Shown: positions 36,290-50,400 of the stretch, in pieces | Layout: every line of letters starts with the position of its first letter | Numbering within the stretch: the stretch's first letter is position 1 | Origin: Panagrolaimus kolymaensis | Lineage: Eukaryota > Nematoda > Chromadorea > Rhabditida > Panagrolaimidae | Direction of reading: 5' to 3' | Length of the DNA: 64,000 bases | Assembly (NCBI GenBank): GCA_028622995.1 | Contig: JAJQJQ010000043.1 | Coordinates: forward strand, 1,860,001-1,924,000 | Made by a program: the position numbers and the translations under genes | The notes under the pieces: generated by a model | What the model saw: the letters and a program-made list of their open reading frames with translations, nothing else | What the model was told of the DNA's origin: nothing | The model's database searches: none

Positions 36290-36530
36290 TTGTTTGACAT
36301 TCATTGTCAATTTTATGAATTAATAAATCCAACTTTCGATTCAGTTTATTCGTTTTTTTTCCATCGCAAAGATCATCAAATACACCCAGTTTTTCAGCTT
36401 CACTTTGGCCGCTGCTGTTACGAACATATTGAAAACGATTCCAAATATACGACCATTTTCCTGGGTTTCCATCATATTTTTCATATTTTAATTTTGGAGT
36501 CAAACCAAATTGAAAACTGACTAGATTTTT
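36290..36530 (-). pseudogene. BEL/Pao-type retrotransposon gag fragment
   Basis: The minus-strand translation contains TPKLKYEKYDGNPGKWSYIW, then FQYVRNSSGQSEAEKLG and LCDGKK. This is the pattern of the conserved gag segment of BEL/Pao elements (Pro-x-Leu, Phe/Tyr-Asp-Gly-Asn, Trp, then Ser-x-x-Glu-Lys-Leu). Only about 80 residues remain, with no protease, reverse transcriptase or integrase nearby. Three AAACTG-type motifs have arisen inside it, two with the polarity of the surrounding block. Confidence 0.6.
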
Positions 36531-36599
36531 ATTAGAAATAATTACGCTTGAGATGTTCATTGTTGTGTTTGAAGATGTATGGTGGGGATGAATTAATTT

Positions 36600-39480
36600 T
36601 TGCTTGAATTAGTCTTTTATTAACCTTCATGTTGGTAAGTGCTGTTGTTGGCCAACAAAATAATATTTTTTACTTTTCGAAGCTGTATTAAAAATAAAAT
36701 TTCGAGAACCCAACCAAAGTTTGAATATTCAAGTTTTCAGTTTTATTAATTTAAATTTTCCTAATACTGATAAATAATAATTGCAGTTTATATTTAAATT
36801 TTCTTGGATATTTATTTAATAGTTTTGTATAATTTTTAAAAACTTAAAAAAGTTTCGTCGAATTATAAATATAAACCGAATAACAACACTCTTGTCAGTT
36901 TTATTATTGAAATGAAATTGATTTTTTGAATGACTTTTTATACTGTTCAAAAGAAAAAATACAGAGGAACATAAAAACATTTAGTTTTTGTTTCCAAGAA
37001 TAATTTTTTCTTATCAGTTTTTTAATTTTGCCTTCTTCATTCCAAAATTAGTTGCCACAGTTAAAAAATTCTGTAATTATTGATTTTAAAAAAGATGGCT
37101 ATCTCGAAAAACCTACAGTTTTATTTTTTTTAACAAAAAAAGCGTCAAATAAAATAGCTTTTTATTTCCCAAGCTAAAAAGGGAGAACAGTTTTTAAAAT
37201 ATTTTTAAATGACTCTATCATAACTGCAGTTTTTTTTTTCTTCGGCTGTTCATAATGCCTTTTGGGATTTCAGTTTATATACAAAAAATTATGTTCTTAA
37301 AATAATCTATAAATTTTCATTTTTTTTTCTGAAACCCTCTATCAATTATTTTGATACGAAAATTTTTTAAATTTGTCTCTCTGCTTTCAGTTAAAAATAA
37401 TAATACAACTTATTTGATTTAAATCGCAGTTTTTTTTTTGAAAAGAATTTTGTAAGAAATAAGTTACAAAGGTTTTACACATGTAACTGCTTTTGCTGTT
37501 ACCAGTTTTTTTAACGATATTTTTTTGTTCATTCCAACTTTGCATACTAAAATGCCATAGTTTACAAAAAATTAAATTATTTTTAAAGATAGTTTTTTAA
37601 AAATTGCCTATTTAGTGGTCCACAGTTTTTATTACTTCCCATTACTTTTAAAAAAATACAAAAAAATCAAAAAGTTTCCCATTTTTTAAATATTTCCTTG
37701 ATTGGGTAAACAAAAAATAAAACGTTTTAATTCTATTCTTTCATGGTCACAAACCAAAATAACACGGATAACAGTTTTGATTGAAATGAAAATTATTAAA
37801 AATGACTCCCTTCATAGCCTCAATCCAGTTAAATAGTTTTTTTTAAATATTTAAAAAAGGAACAATAAATAAAGAAAAAAACCACTCAAGAACAGTTTTT
37901 TTGAAATTTTTATGTGCAAACTCTGCAACAGTTTTATTACTTTTATATTAAATTTCCCTTAACTTCTCCGGAGTCCATTACCCTCAGTTTAAACTTTATT
38001 TTTTCATTCTTCTCAATATGTCATCACATTTCCTCACAGTTTAATTCATACTTTTTTTATTTTAATTCTTCACTCATTATTTCTCATTTTATTATTGTTT
38101 CATTCCTTTCAATTTCATCCACACCAATTCTGAAGGAGAATGCATTAAAAAAAAGGTCAGAAACCGCAATTTTTATGACAGTTATATTTCTTAATTTAAA
38201 TTATTGGTGAAGTCCGACGAAAGAAAAATTGATACAGTTTTTTCTGATAAGCGTAAAATATGTATTTACATCAAAAAGGAGACTTTTGTATTTTATTTTT
38301 ACAGTTTTAAAAAATATCAGGCAACAGCCAAAAAATGAAAGTGTAATTTACAGTTTTTTACCCCGCCACGACCCGATGCAATCGACAGTTTATTTTTAAT
38401 GTAAATATTGTTCATGCGCCTTCATCATGCAACGAAGTGGAAATCAAAATGGGTCTTTTAAAAATTCAGTTTATTAATAACCATTCAAAAAAAAAAGTTT
38501 ATTGAAACACGCGTTCGAAAAAAGGGAAAAAAATATAACTCAGTTTATTATTATTTTTCTAAAATTATATTATTTGAGTCTTCAATCAATAGTTTGGACG
38601 AGATTTGAAACTCAAGCATCAGGCGACAGTTTTTAATATGTATATTTAATTTAATTATATGTTTTCTATAATATCTTTTTTTTCATTAAATCTCCAAATG
38701 TAAAGTAAAATGACAGTTTTAATAATTCTTTTATGAATTTTATTTTCAACACCCATTTATCATCGCAATCAGTTTATTTATTTTTTTCTTGTCTAATAAT
38801 AATTTTGAACAATTCCAACCGAATTCCAGTTAAACTATCCAAAAATTACCGATTTTCAAAATCCAGTTACTTTGAAAAGTTGTTTTTAAACTTTGTACAA
38901 TTAATTTTTTTGATTCAGTAGTCATTTAATTTAAAATAATTAAAAACTTTTCACCAACACAGTTTACAACAAAAATAATGCTTTTTTTATTGATTCAAAA
39001 TTTTTCTATGCCAATTTTAAGATTAATAAATTAAAATTCAGTTTTTTCTTTTTTTAGACATAAAATAAAATATTTATGACTGACTTAATTAACCATCAAT
39101 TCACAGTTTTAAAAGTAAAAATAATAATTGTTTCAATCTTTAAAAATATTACACAGTTTTAAATTATCTTTTTGGCTATATGCCGACTCCTTCATCAATT
39201 TGGAAATCCGACCCTGATTCAATTTATCAGTTTATTTCAAAATTCAACGAAAGAAAAAAATTCAGTGTTTTCAAATCAAAAATGTTTTTTCTAATTCAAA
39301 AACATTGATCAACAGTTTTCATCAAAAAATAATAAAAAGCTTAAAATGAAAAAGCAAAAATAATGTGATTCTTAATTTTTAATCAATGCGAAAGTGATGT
39401 AAGTTTAAAGATTTACAGTTTAAACAAAAAAACAAAAAAACATAATAAAAAACACAAAAAATAAGTATTAAAAATTGTGT
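36600..39480. other. Non-coding, motif-filled stretch before the candidate terminal exon
   Basis: CAGTTT recurs on the + strand at the usual spacing up to about 39.42 kb. No convincing exon found. The end (39228-39450) repeats 30612-30835. Confidence 0.5.
39228..39450 (+). repeat. Direct repeat, copy 2 (partner 30612-30835)
   Basis: Shares ATCAGTTTATTTCAAAATTC and the following order of conserved runs with 30612-30835. It lies immediately before the polarity switch and the candidate + strand terminal exon. Confidence 0.75.
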
Positions 39481-39484
39481 CCAG

Positions 39485-39645
39485 TGGTGCCCTATTACTT
39501 TCCCATTGATGAAATCAAGCACGACACGATTGATGGTGAGTTGCAGCAACAACAACAAGAAAAAAATAAAATTCATTCAATATTGGCCGAAGTCGTCCAT
39601 AAACTTTTCACTCTGTTTTTATTTGGCCAGCCTTATCTCTCTTAG
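39485..39645 (+). CDS. Candidate terminal exon of an unidentified plus-strand gene
   Basis: A TGTCCAG acceptor precedes an open frame with balanced composition: VPYYFPIDEIKHDTIDGELQ, a Gln run, then HSILAEVVHKLFTLFLFGQP and a TAG at 39643-39645. AATAAA lies at 39709-39714, a normal distance for a poly(A) signal. The upstream 10 kb carries the motif in the + orientation, as introns of a + strand gene would. An internal GTGAGT at 39534 could be an alternative donor. No family is recognised and no upstream exon identified. It would end convergently with the bark gene. Confidence 0.4.
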
Positions 39646-39831
39646 CCGAATTGGAATTATTTCAGCAATTTTGCATAATATTAAAAAACTGTGTAAATAT
39701 AATTTAAGAATAAAAAATTTATTAACAAACAATGAAAAATTACAAATTATTTATTTCCTGAGATCAAATACCCATTTAAAAAAAAGCAAAAAACAAAAAA
39801 CTGAATAAATTTAATAAAAATTAATTATTAT

Positions 39832-41449
39832 TTACATGGAAGTTTCAAGGGCCGAAGCTGAATCATAAATTCTTGAATTTTGTAAATCCACAAACGATCG
39901 ATTATGTTCGGGCCTTCTTGGTGGAGGAATTTGTGGTCGACCCGGGGATGAAATTTGAGAAGTTCGATGAGTTGAGGAAGTTGGAGAATGAGAGAATGCA
40001 TGCTTTAATTCTGGATTTGGATTATAAATTGGAATGGAACCCCTTTGAAATGCAGTTTGAGGAAAATCCATTGTTCGAGGAGTACCTTGTCGGGGATTTT
40101 GGTGTTGTTGGTGTTCGGGGTTTGTTGAATGCCATGATTGTTTTCGAGGTCTTAAAACACCCGGTTCTCGATCATATGTTTCAACCATTTGAGTTTCAAA
40201 TGATGGAACTCGAGGCAATGAAACTGGAATGGGCGTGGTTGGAGTTTGATGATACAAGGAAGGATTGGATCGAGATGGAGCTAAAATGGGTCTTCCACTT
40301 CCACGAAAATAATCGGCATATGATCTAAAAAAATCATGAAAATAATTTTATTTTATAAATAGTAATTTACAAACCTTTGAGTTAAATCTGGTCGACTGCT
40401 CGCTCTTAAAGTGGTCATCGAAGATTTCGTTTGGCTTCGATCCATTCCCGTTGAAATCACTTGTCTCCCCAAAAGAGGTCTTTCAGTGATAGTTGTGTCA
40501 CTAATTTGTGACGATCGAGAACTTGAAGAATTATCATAAGATTCTTCGGTGATTGTTGATTCTCGCTCAGTTATGGAATCACTTGGACAATTTGAGCATG
40601 TGCAAGTTTGAAGCGAATATATTCCCGAGCAGGTGGTGCATGAACTCGTTGAAAGATCCGTATCTCTTCGAGGGCCAAGTTTAATATTATTTTTAGATGT
40701 TTGTCGAAAGGTTGAAATTTCTGAATATGGATTTGGCGTGTTTGAAACTGCATTTCGACTAAAAATTTTTTTACGATTAGGTAGAAGCAAACTGAGTGCT
40801 TAAAAAACATTCTTTAAAATTTTGCATTTTAAAAGGAAAAAAATACTAAAAAAAACTGTGACTTATATTTTTCTTAGGTTAAAACTTTTTTTAATTCTGA
40901 ATATAATAAACGTACAGTGGCAATGCTGCCTTTTGAACAGTGTAAGTAGTTTCAGTATAATTATCCGTGCAAAATGAATCGGTTGTGCATGTTCGATTTG
41001 TATCTGTTGTATTTGTTGTTGGGGTTGAATAGGTTTGATCTCCAGTTGTCGAAGACGATGTGGTTTCAGATGATCGACTACCTTTCGCCGTGGCTCCTTT
41101 TTTATTTGAAATAATCATTGGTGAATGAGCTTTGATTGGCTTTAATCTATCATTTTTGTTATTTCCACCGACTCCGCCGCAGCCGCCCATGTGATCACTT
41201 AAAGATAAACTTCCTCCGCCGCCATTCATAGAATTTTGTAAATTTCGAAATGATCGATGATCTTTTTGTCGTCGAATACTTTCTCGAATATAATTCTTTT
41301 TAATTATTACATCTTCTTTACGTTTATTGGATTTTGCGCACCATCCAATAAATAATAAAGCCATAATTAAAAGTAATAAACAAACAAGAATTATTGCAAT
41401 TATTATATCTCGTCGCCAAAGCACTGGTTCTTGGTAAGGCTTTGTTCCT
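39832..41449 (-). CDS. bark: bark transmembrane segment and cytoplasmic tail exons
   Basis: Exon 40917-41449 has the membrane helix IIIAIILVCLLLLIMALLFI, a basic flank (KSNKRKEDVIIKKNY), a Gly-rich run and a Ser/Thr-rich stretch. Exons 40375-40758 and 39832-40324 encode a Cys-containing (CTTCSGIYSLQTCTCSNC) and Pro/Ser-rich tail with PPPRRPEHNRSF, a possible SH3-type ligand, ending SASALETSM. The last residues do not form a classical PDZ motif. Confidence 0.82.
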
Positions 41450-44400
41450 AAAAATATTTTTTTAAAACTGGGATGAAAAAATTTGAAGGAAAATAAATTA
41501 ATTATATTTACCTTTTTCACAAACAAATGGCAATAAATTATTGCAATTTTGTTGTCGAATCGATGATGATCGACTACTCATTGATCCACATTGATTTGAT
41601 GGTAAAGTCACGGATGAAACCCATAAAGGAATATCATAGGAATCCTAGAAATTAAAAATTTTTATTAAAGTAAAACTGCAGCAGTTACAGTGTTTAGATT
41701 TTAATTTTTCAAAAAACTCATTTCTATAAAAAATTCGTTGAAAAAGGATTTTAGACTTCCATTATAATTTTATTTATGGCAAGTTTCTTAAAAATTAAAA
41801 TAACACAAAATACTGGCATCGGAAAAAAAAGTATTTTTATTTAATTCTTCTTTTAATAAAATATTTAACTGTAAACATAGAAGAAAAGAGGATCATTTTA
41901 ATTTTTTAGAAAAATTTTAAAATTAATTTCGTAAAATTTAAAAATTTAATTAGATAAAGCTAAAAAACTGCATTTCTTGTAATTAGAATGGAAAAAAAAT
42001 ATTTCAATATTATTTGAACTGTATTAACACTCTTTAATTTGCTGATAAAATTATATAATAATGCGTTTATTCAGGTTTAAAAACCATACCAAAACTGTGG
42101 AACAACATTTTGTTTTGTTTTTTTAAACTGAGTGATGGAAAACTTTTACTCAAAAAATTCATAACATTATTATTTTTTTATATTAAAAGTGAAAAAAACT
42201 GCAACATGTTTTGCATTAATGCTAAGCTTTGCAAAAATAAAAAGTAATTTTTTGAATTTTTTTAAAACTAAATTCTTTTTTACCAAGCGGACAAAACTGA
42301 CACTTCTTTTGGACAGAGAGTATTGAAAAGTGATAATAATTAATTTTTTTGCAAAACTTAATTATATTAGAGAGAGTAAAATTTTTTGTTTGTACAAACT
42401 GTTTAAAAAAATTAGTCAAGAAACTTTAAGCTTACCCCAAAAGAATTATATCTTTCAACTTCGGTAATATATTTTTGACCGAAGTCATCGATTCTCCTTG
42501 CCAATTCTTTTTGTCTTGGATCGTCATCACGAAATATGGGCATGAAAGCATCAATTTCTTCACAAAAATTTACTGCATTTTCATAAGTCATTGCAGCGCC
42601 AATAAAAAGGAAGCATGATTTAAATTCCTCCACTCCAGCTTGGAACCATCCCGCTGCACAATCGCCTTCAATCAAACTGGTATTGGATTCCAAAACGGGA
42701 GTGTAAAAAACTTTGATAAGAAAAGGAAAATCTTCTTGATCTCTAATTTTTCCTGCTGCAACTCCATGGGTTCCTGGATATCCCCAATAATTATGACTTG
42801 CATTTATTGCATCGGTATCATATTGAGTTTGTAAACTCGTTGTTAATTCATAAGGATTTAGAGGGTCGTTGAAAACATTATGCCAAAATTTTTGATTTGA
42901 ACTTCCCGCAAGTATGGTTGATCGATATCGATCGGTTTCAGCTCCAACATGGGTCCACCAATCAAAGCTTACACCTTTTTGATTTAATACTTGCCTTTTT
43001 TGCCTAACAAAACTATCTTCTTTTTTATGTTGGTTTAAATTAATTTCCTTTTTAACTCTTGGATGTAATTGTGATTCATCCAAAATTACATTAGGTTGAA
43101 ATCCAAATGCTTCAGGATATTGCAATTGATGCCCAAGGGCGAGATTATGTTCAAAATAATTATGTTCAAATACTTGAGTATCTGATGAAACTCGAGAATG
43201 TCCAAATGTATCCACCGTATTGAGGCCCGTGTTATTCGTAATAAGATTTCTCGAGAAATTTGCGGACATGGATTGAATTAAAATTGTATCAAAATAAAGA
43301 GCATAATTAAGGCAGAACATATTGTTGAGAAGCGTGACTCTCTGAAAATAAACGATAATTTATTTAAAAACTAACTTAATACATTAAATTCGATTTTTTG
43401 TAATTTAAACTGAGTAAACTCAAATTGTAACATTAAACATTTTTTTCTTCAACATAGCTAATAAAGTTTTATTTAAAAAATAAAGGGATTAAAACTGTTT
43501 TCAGGATACAGTTTATGAATTTTTTTTATTAAAGATACTTCATTATTATTATTATAAATTGTTTTTAATAAACTGCATTCCACTTTTTCAAATTCTTTAA
43601 AACTGTAACCTTCATCAACAGCAAAAAAATATTTTTAAGCTTACTTTTAAAACTTTTGTTTCAAAAAGTGCGTAGTTAGTTTTAAAATAATTGAGTTATA
43701 AAACTCTTAATTTATTTTTGCTTTTTATTTTTTTAGATATAAAACTGTGCATTTTTTTTTTTTGATTGTTAGTTATTATGGATGTCTTTTACTTTATTTT
43801 CAAGAAAAGAAAAACTATAAGATCTTTTTGATTCTCCGTTTTATTAATTATTTTTAAAACTAATGTAAATGTTTTTCATTACCTTTTTTACAACTACGGC
43901 GAGTTTTAAATTCTTTTGAAAATTTATATTAAAAACTGAGTCATAATGTTAAAAAGATACGATTTTTTGGTTTTTATAATTTTTTCTTCCTCTTTAGATT
44001 ATTAATAAACTGGTGTGAGCAAAAGATATCCCATGCTATATTTAAATGAGTTGACAATTGAAATTTTGACCAACAAAAAAATATATATGGATTTGTTTGA
44101 GAATTTTATAAATGGGAATTAACAAAATTCTTACAAAAAAAGAAGCTCTTATTGCATAAAATTATTTTGAATTTTTAATATTATTAACTGTTAATACCAT
44201 ATAACCCACAAAAAAATCAAATAAAACTGCATTCTTATAATTTCTTCGGAATTTACAATTTTTCCATTTTTAATTTTTTTAAATGTAAAAAAACTAACTT
44301 GATAATTATTTCCAAGGAAAGCCAAAGTCGTGGAATTGGAGTTTAATAAAAATGCATTATTTTTTAATACAGCTTTAAGTTGGGCCACAGCACTCGAGCT

Positions 44401-47400
44401 TTCGGCTGTAACTAATAAGCCTCCTCGATTATGGGTCAGGGAATTCATTCGGAATAACATTAACTGAAAAGAAAAGGGTAGAATTAAAAATTTTGAATTT
44501 TAGGAAAATATTTAAAACTGCCAAGATCAAAATATCCAAAATTTCTCAAGTTTTATGAAGAAGAAAAAAATGGAAAAATCGCAATTTTGATGGATTTTAA
44601 AAAATATTAAAACTGAAATTTGTTAAATTTTCTTTGATGTGCCCTTACCAAAGTATTATGTAAATGCATTTCCACAGCTTGCGAACTCGTTGAAACATTT
44701 CCATACAAAAAATATCCATTTCGATCGATGGAACATTGTTCAATAATAACATTGGGACCCATTTCTCCAGCATTTCGATAATGCAAAGCTCCACGATCAT
44801 TATTAATAAATCTTGAATTTTTAAGAGCCACTTCATCCACCTGCCTCGAATCTGGACTTGTATGAATGGAACTTATTTCAACCACAAAACCAAATTCTTC
44901 ATCCGCGGCTGTGGCGCGTAAATGCAAAGCTATAGTTTGACTTTGAATTGGAACATGATTATTTGATTCAGAATTATATTTATGAATTAAAGAATTTTGA
45001 GAGAAGCTCGAATCCGAATAAACCGATAGTGCATCGGATCTCCCAACTCCATTAAGAATTCCATAGAAATTAGCTTGTAAAAATCGAAAGGATAAATTCT
45101 TGGATGTTTTAGTTGTAAATACTTTTACACAATCCACGGGTTGCGAATCATATTTATAAAATAATATTATTCTATCACGAATTTCAACCATTTTTCCCGC
45201 CGCACACATAGCTAATAACCCAACTGCATCGTATGGAATCATCATGGGTCCATGTGGAATTGGACCATCAATGGGAGAGGATTTTAAATTGGTTGTAAAT
45301 ACTATCACTCCTTGACCCATATTATCCGAAACATTTAATCGAGTTATAATTATAGAATCCCTGGGGCTAATTATTTGTAAACCATGCATGGAAGAATTTG
45401 TGATATTTACATTTTCAAGAATAGGATTTCGACGAATTATTTGAAGCGCTGCAGATTGGAATGAATCATTGTGAACTTGCCCGCCACCCACAATTTCAAC
45501 ATGTCTAAGAATGGATGTTCCTGAAAATAAATGAATCACTTTAATTTTATGATTTTTAATTTTTTTAACTGAATAATTGAAAACTCGGAAGATCAAAATA
45601 AATTATATAAATAAAAAACTGTAGCTTTCTTGGTATAAATTCAAGCTTGTGCAAATTTTTGAATTATAAAACTGGCGAAGAATGGAAGCTTTAACTTGTT
45701 TGATTTTTTGTTTTTAAATAACTGACAATTTAAGCAATCTCTTAAATGTGGTTGAGTTTTTAAATTCAAAAGAAGATTTTTTAACTGAATAGGTGGTGTT
45801 ACTGATGACTTAATCACAGTCGTGATATATGTTTTTAAAAAAAGAAAAAAAAACTGCACAATAAAAAAAGAGCGAAAAATAAATTTAAACTTCAAAAAAT
45901 AATGGTAAAAAAACTGAAACCCTTTGAGGAGGAAGAATTAAAACTATCACTTAAAAAGAAAGTTTTGGAAGAAAATGAATTTAAAAAAAACTGCATAAAT
46001 GTTTTAAGTTTTAAAAAAATAATTATGAAAAAAACTGTTAAGGCTGATTCTTCTTAGATTCAAAGATAAAAAATTTTGAGTTTCAAAACAATTTTGGAAG
46101 GAAAAAACTGCGTCAAAATAACAATTCTGGAGCAAATAAAAATTTTTTTATAAAAAAAGATTTCAGAATTCTCTTTAAACTGAGTTGATTGATGAATAGT
46201 TTTGGAATAAAAGCAAAAACTTCTGCTTCATGAGGAAAATTTAGGATTTTGATGAAAAAGTGGAAAAAAAAACTGTTTTTTTCTTAATTAATGAAAGAAT
46301 TTTTTTTATTAAAAACTGTCAATAATAATTTCAATTTCCAAAAATTTATTTCTTACCTTCCGTATTGCCTTCTTGAACCTCAAGGGAAGAATGACCAAAA
46401 GCAATGCCGCCCCAATTTCCAATATATTCGGTGCTCAAACTACTATTCGAACCGCAGTGGACATAATTAAAATGTTCATTATCCATGCACATCCAAAGTG
46501 AATCATTGCCCGTCATTCTCAAATTACATTTATCCAGCCTCGTTTCAGTTCCAACGCATTCTCTTGGTTCCATATATGTTTTAACTAAATGAATGTGAGG
46601 ATTGTAATCCCATCGAGGAGTTAACCAATGATAAACGTTTTGAGTGTCGAGACCCAATTCGCGGCATATAACTTGAGCGTTTCGACGGGTAAATTGTCGA
46701 TCACATGAAGGCACAACTTCGCCCGTAGTTGCATTATAAAATTGAAGGAATCCAGCTCGTTTGGAAAGGGTGGAATTTTCTGTGAGAGAAACGGTGAAAG
46801 TTTGGAAATAGGGATCATTTCGACGAAGAACTGGGAATTGTCGAAACACGGAATCAGCTCCGGCTCTGAAATTTTTATTATTTTTTTAATTAACTGAAGT
46901 GTTTTATGAAACGATTTAAAATATTAATTATTTAAATAATTTTTAAACTGAGACCTAACAAAATTTTTATTCAAGCTTTGAATAAAATTCGAAGTTCTTT
47001 TAAAATTGACTTTATCAATTGGTTTGGTAATTAAAAACTGTAAATATATTTGGTTTGGTTTTTAAATATTTGCAAATAATAAGGCGAAGAAAAACTGTGA
47101 AGATCTGTTTTACCATAGATGATTAGTTTGAATTTTATGGTAAAAAAACTGATTTTCATTATTTACGTTTTAAGATTTCCCATAAAATAAATTAAGAATT
47201 TTTTTAACTGCATTTCATAAATGAGGTTAGACAATAATTATTTAATCAAGATCTTAATATAAACAAAAATTTATAATTTTTATTTAGATTATTATTTATC
47301 ATTGTATGAATTTAACTGGGTAATGGATTTGCGCTTTTTTTTTAAACTTTTACTAAATCTAACGCTCACAATAAAAATGGAATATTTTTTAAACTAGTTA

Positions 47401-50400
47401 AATTTCTACTGAGAGGCACCAAAACTAGCCATGTTTTTTATTATACGAAATCTTTATTTTTTAACTGGAAAGTCTCAGGTTAAAACCTTTAGGGAATTAT
47501 TTTTAAATAGGGAAGCCTAATTTATGCGGCATATATTTACAAAAACTGCACGAATACCCTTCATCTTTTTCTTTTTTTTGAGATAATAAACTGCCAATTT
47601 TTTCTTGGGAAATTGGTGCCAATTGGATGTCGGAAAAAAAATCCAAAACTTTTTTCGTATTTATTAAGCGTGTTAACTGTCGACAGCACTAAAATGATTT
47701 TATAAACTGCCCCAAATCATAATCGATGGCTCCAAAATTATTCATGCTTTTTATTAAATCTTTTATAAACAGAGAATATTTTTGTAAACTTAAAAATAAA
47801 TTGAAGTAACCGAAAAGCGATAGGAATTTTTATATTTTTTGATAATAAAAAAATTATGTGGTAAAAAGAAAGGTTGTAAATTAAAGGCTTTTAAAATATT
47901 TATTTCTTTAGAGTCTATTTAACTGAGTTTAAAACTGTAAAAGTGGAAAGGCCGTGGAAAAAATGCATTAACATTCGCTTATTTTATCGAATATATTTGT
48001 TTTGTTTTAGCCTTACTTTGCTTTTTAAATTAAAATGCATAATTTTTTTTATTAATTATAGTAACTCTTCGTGGCATATTTTTTAAACCAATATAAAAAA
48101 TTAAGTAAATTTCAAATTGTCTATGTGTTTTTTGCCGGTGGTTAGAATAAACTAAGTTTTTGATTATAAAAAATCTTTTTATATAAACTGGGGATCATTA
48201 AACCGAATGAATTTTTTTGTTTATTTTCTTTTTTTGAATGAGTGTGGAAAACTGTTGCAAAATTTTACATTCTGAAAGCCTTTTTTCAGCATATATTTTT
48301 TCTAATTAAAAATGAGTACAAGTAATTGTGTTCCAACAACAAACATAGAAAAAATCACTTACCTTCGCTTCTTTCGAATATATTCAATATGTTTATAATC
48401 TTCATTTATAATTCTGTGCCTCAGACGTTTTAGGATGCTTCTCTTATATCGAGTTCCAATCTTTCCTTTTTCTTGCAAAACTTCCGTTGCATTTATTGGT
48501 AAAAATCTAATGGGTTGCCATAAAGTTGCATCCGCCACTAAATTCCCCTGAACCAAAATTCGAACATTCGGATAAATATGAACTTCAACATTTTTATCGA
48601 TATAAAGTGTTGCTCCGGGCATAATAGTTAAATCTCGAGTAATTCGATAAGGGCGAAATGGTTTAAAATATCGAGGAAAGCCGGGCCATTTTTCTATTTC
48701 AAGCGTTAAATTTTTTGATTCATACATTCGCCCATGAAGGTCGTGAGCTGGGGGTTCTTGATATGAAACATAATTTAATTGTCCCTAAATTTTTTATTTT
48801 TTAAACTGAGGTCGATATAAAATTGAAAAAGCTTACATATGATTGAGCCCACCAAAAATCATTAAACCTTTCTTTGGAATTAAAATATGGCGAATATTGT
48901 CCAATCGTAAACGAATTCCAATCATCCATATCAAATATTCGTTGAGGAATCATTCCTTCACTATTTCCACCCCACCAATTATGAGTGATGTTCATGAAAT
49001 CAGAACCAGGAATTTGGGGCTAAAAAATATTAGAAATTTAATTTTAACTGTATCCTGGCATGTATTTTTAAAAAATCATATAAGAAAATTTAATTATAAG
49101 AAAAATTTATACTGCAAAAATCTTCTTCAATCGGCTATTTTTTTTTATTAAAAAATAATAATATTAAATTGAACATCCAACCAGAAAATGGTTTAATTAA
49201 AAGAAAAAAATTATTCGAAAAAAAGATTTTGTTTTTAACTGAGTACCACTCATTACCGAAATTAATAACTGTCTTTCATAAATTTGATATTTACAAAACT
49301 GTTTTGAATTGTTTCAGTTCTTTTTCACTTTTGATTTTAAAACTGTCATTTGGAAATTATTGAGCGTAGCAAAAAACAAAGTCAATTTTAAAGATTTTTG
49401 TTTCAACAAAACTGCACCAAAATATTCTCGAGGTTTTTAACTTTTATTATTTAAAAAAAAACTTTCATCAGGGATTTCATTTTTCCAGATTTTTTTGGAA
49501 AACAATTTAAAAAAATTTAAATTTTAAAAATTATGTTTTTTAGGAAATAAAAAAAAATTTATAATAATAAAAACTGTGAAGCTTCTTGCAAGTGTATTTT
49601 AATAGAATTTCAAGATTAATTTACCTTGCATCCAGCGACGACTTCAAAATCCAATAATTTATTATTTAAACGATTAAAATGAATATCAGCTTTTTGAGAA
49701 CCAAATACTCCCACAGCAAAACTTCTAGGCCATGAATCCACATATTCCTCGGGTTTCGACATAAAAACATTTCTCTCAAAATAATTAAATTGAATAAAAG
49801 CCGGAACTTCGATGGAATCAAATTGGACAGTTTGGGAATTAATATCCATTTTAACCATCCAATGACCCCAATTATCGTAAAATCTATTTCTTTCCATAAT
49901 CAATCGCTTTTCCATTCCATTTAAACTAAATATTCCTTTTCGAGGATTCGCAAAATTATCCGTGAAATTATTGGATGAAATATTTGCAAAACAATAAAAT
50001 CCATTTAATTCCACTTCAAAATTTAAATTATTTTGAAACCTATTTTCTGTCATCCAAAATGTGTGTTGCTTTTTCGTTGCAATATTATATGAATCCGGCA
50101 AATGCACGTAAACTCCAGAATTGGAATTATTTGCAAAAGTATTCGACCAAAAATTCCAATGGAAAACATTGGCACTGCTAAATAAATCTCGATGAGTGTC
50201 AATTATGGGGCCATGATTATCATGAATCGAACAATTATCAATGAACCATGAAATCTATAAAAAAAAGGTAAATTTTTAAACTGTTGATGACGATATCACT
50301 AGGCTAATACAAATTTTTTTTTGTAGTATTAAACTTTTCATTATTTAAAAAAAATAATTTATGATTTTTTTGGACGAAGAAAAAACTGGGTTAGTATTTG

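Larger units (their letters stand above)
29655..39425 (+). repeat. Dispersed CAGTTT motif array, central block with inverted polarity
   Basis: From about 29.65 to 39.42 kb the motif reads CAGTTT on the + strand, opposite to both flanks. In 36,661-37,260 I counted seven CAGTTT and one CAGTTA, about one per 75-85 bases. A/T-rich sequence follows each motif, and more complex sequence precedes it. The polarity matches the + strand orientation of the duplicated rol-3 exons and a candidate + strand terminal exon at 39485. Confidence 0.85.

Noticed and set aside
39873..40328. Plus-strand open frame of 151 codons
   Set aside because: Antisense to the last coding exon of bark, whose minus-strand frame has a proper acceptor, stop and continuity with the upstream exon.
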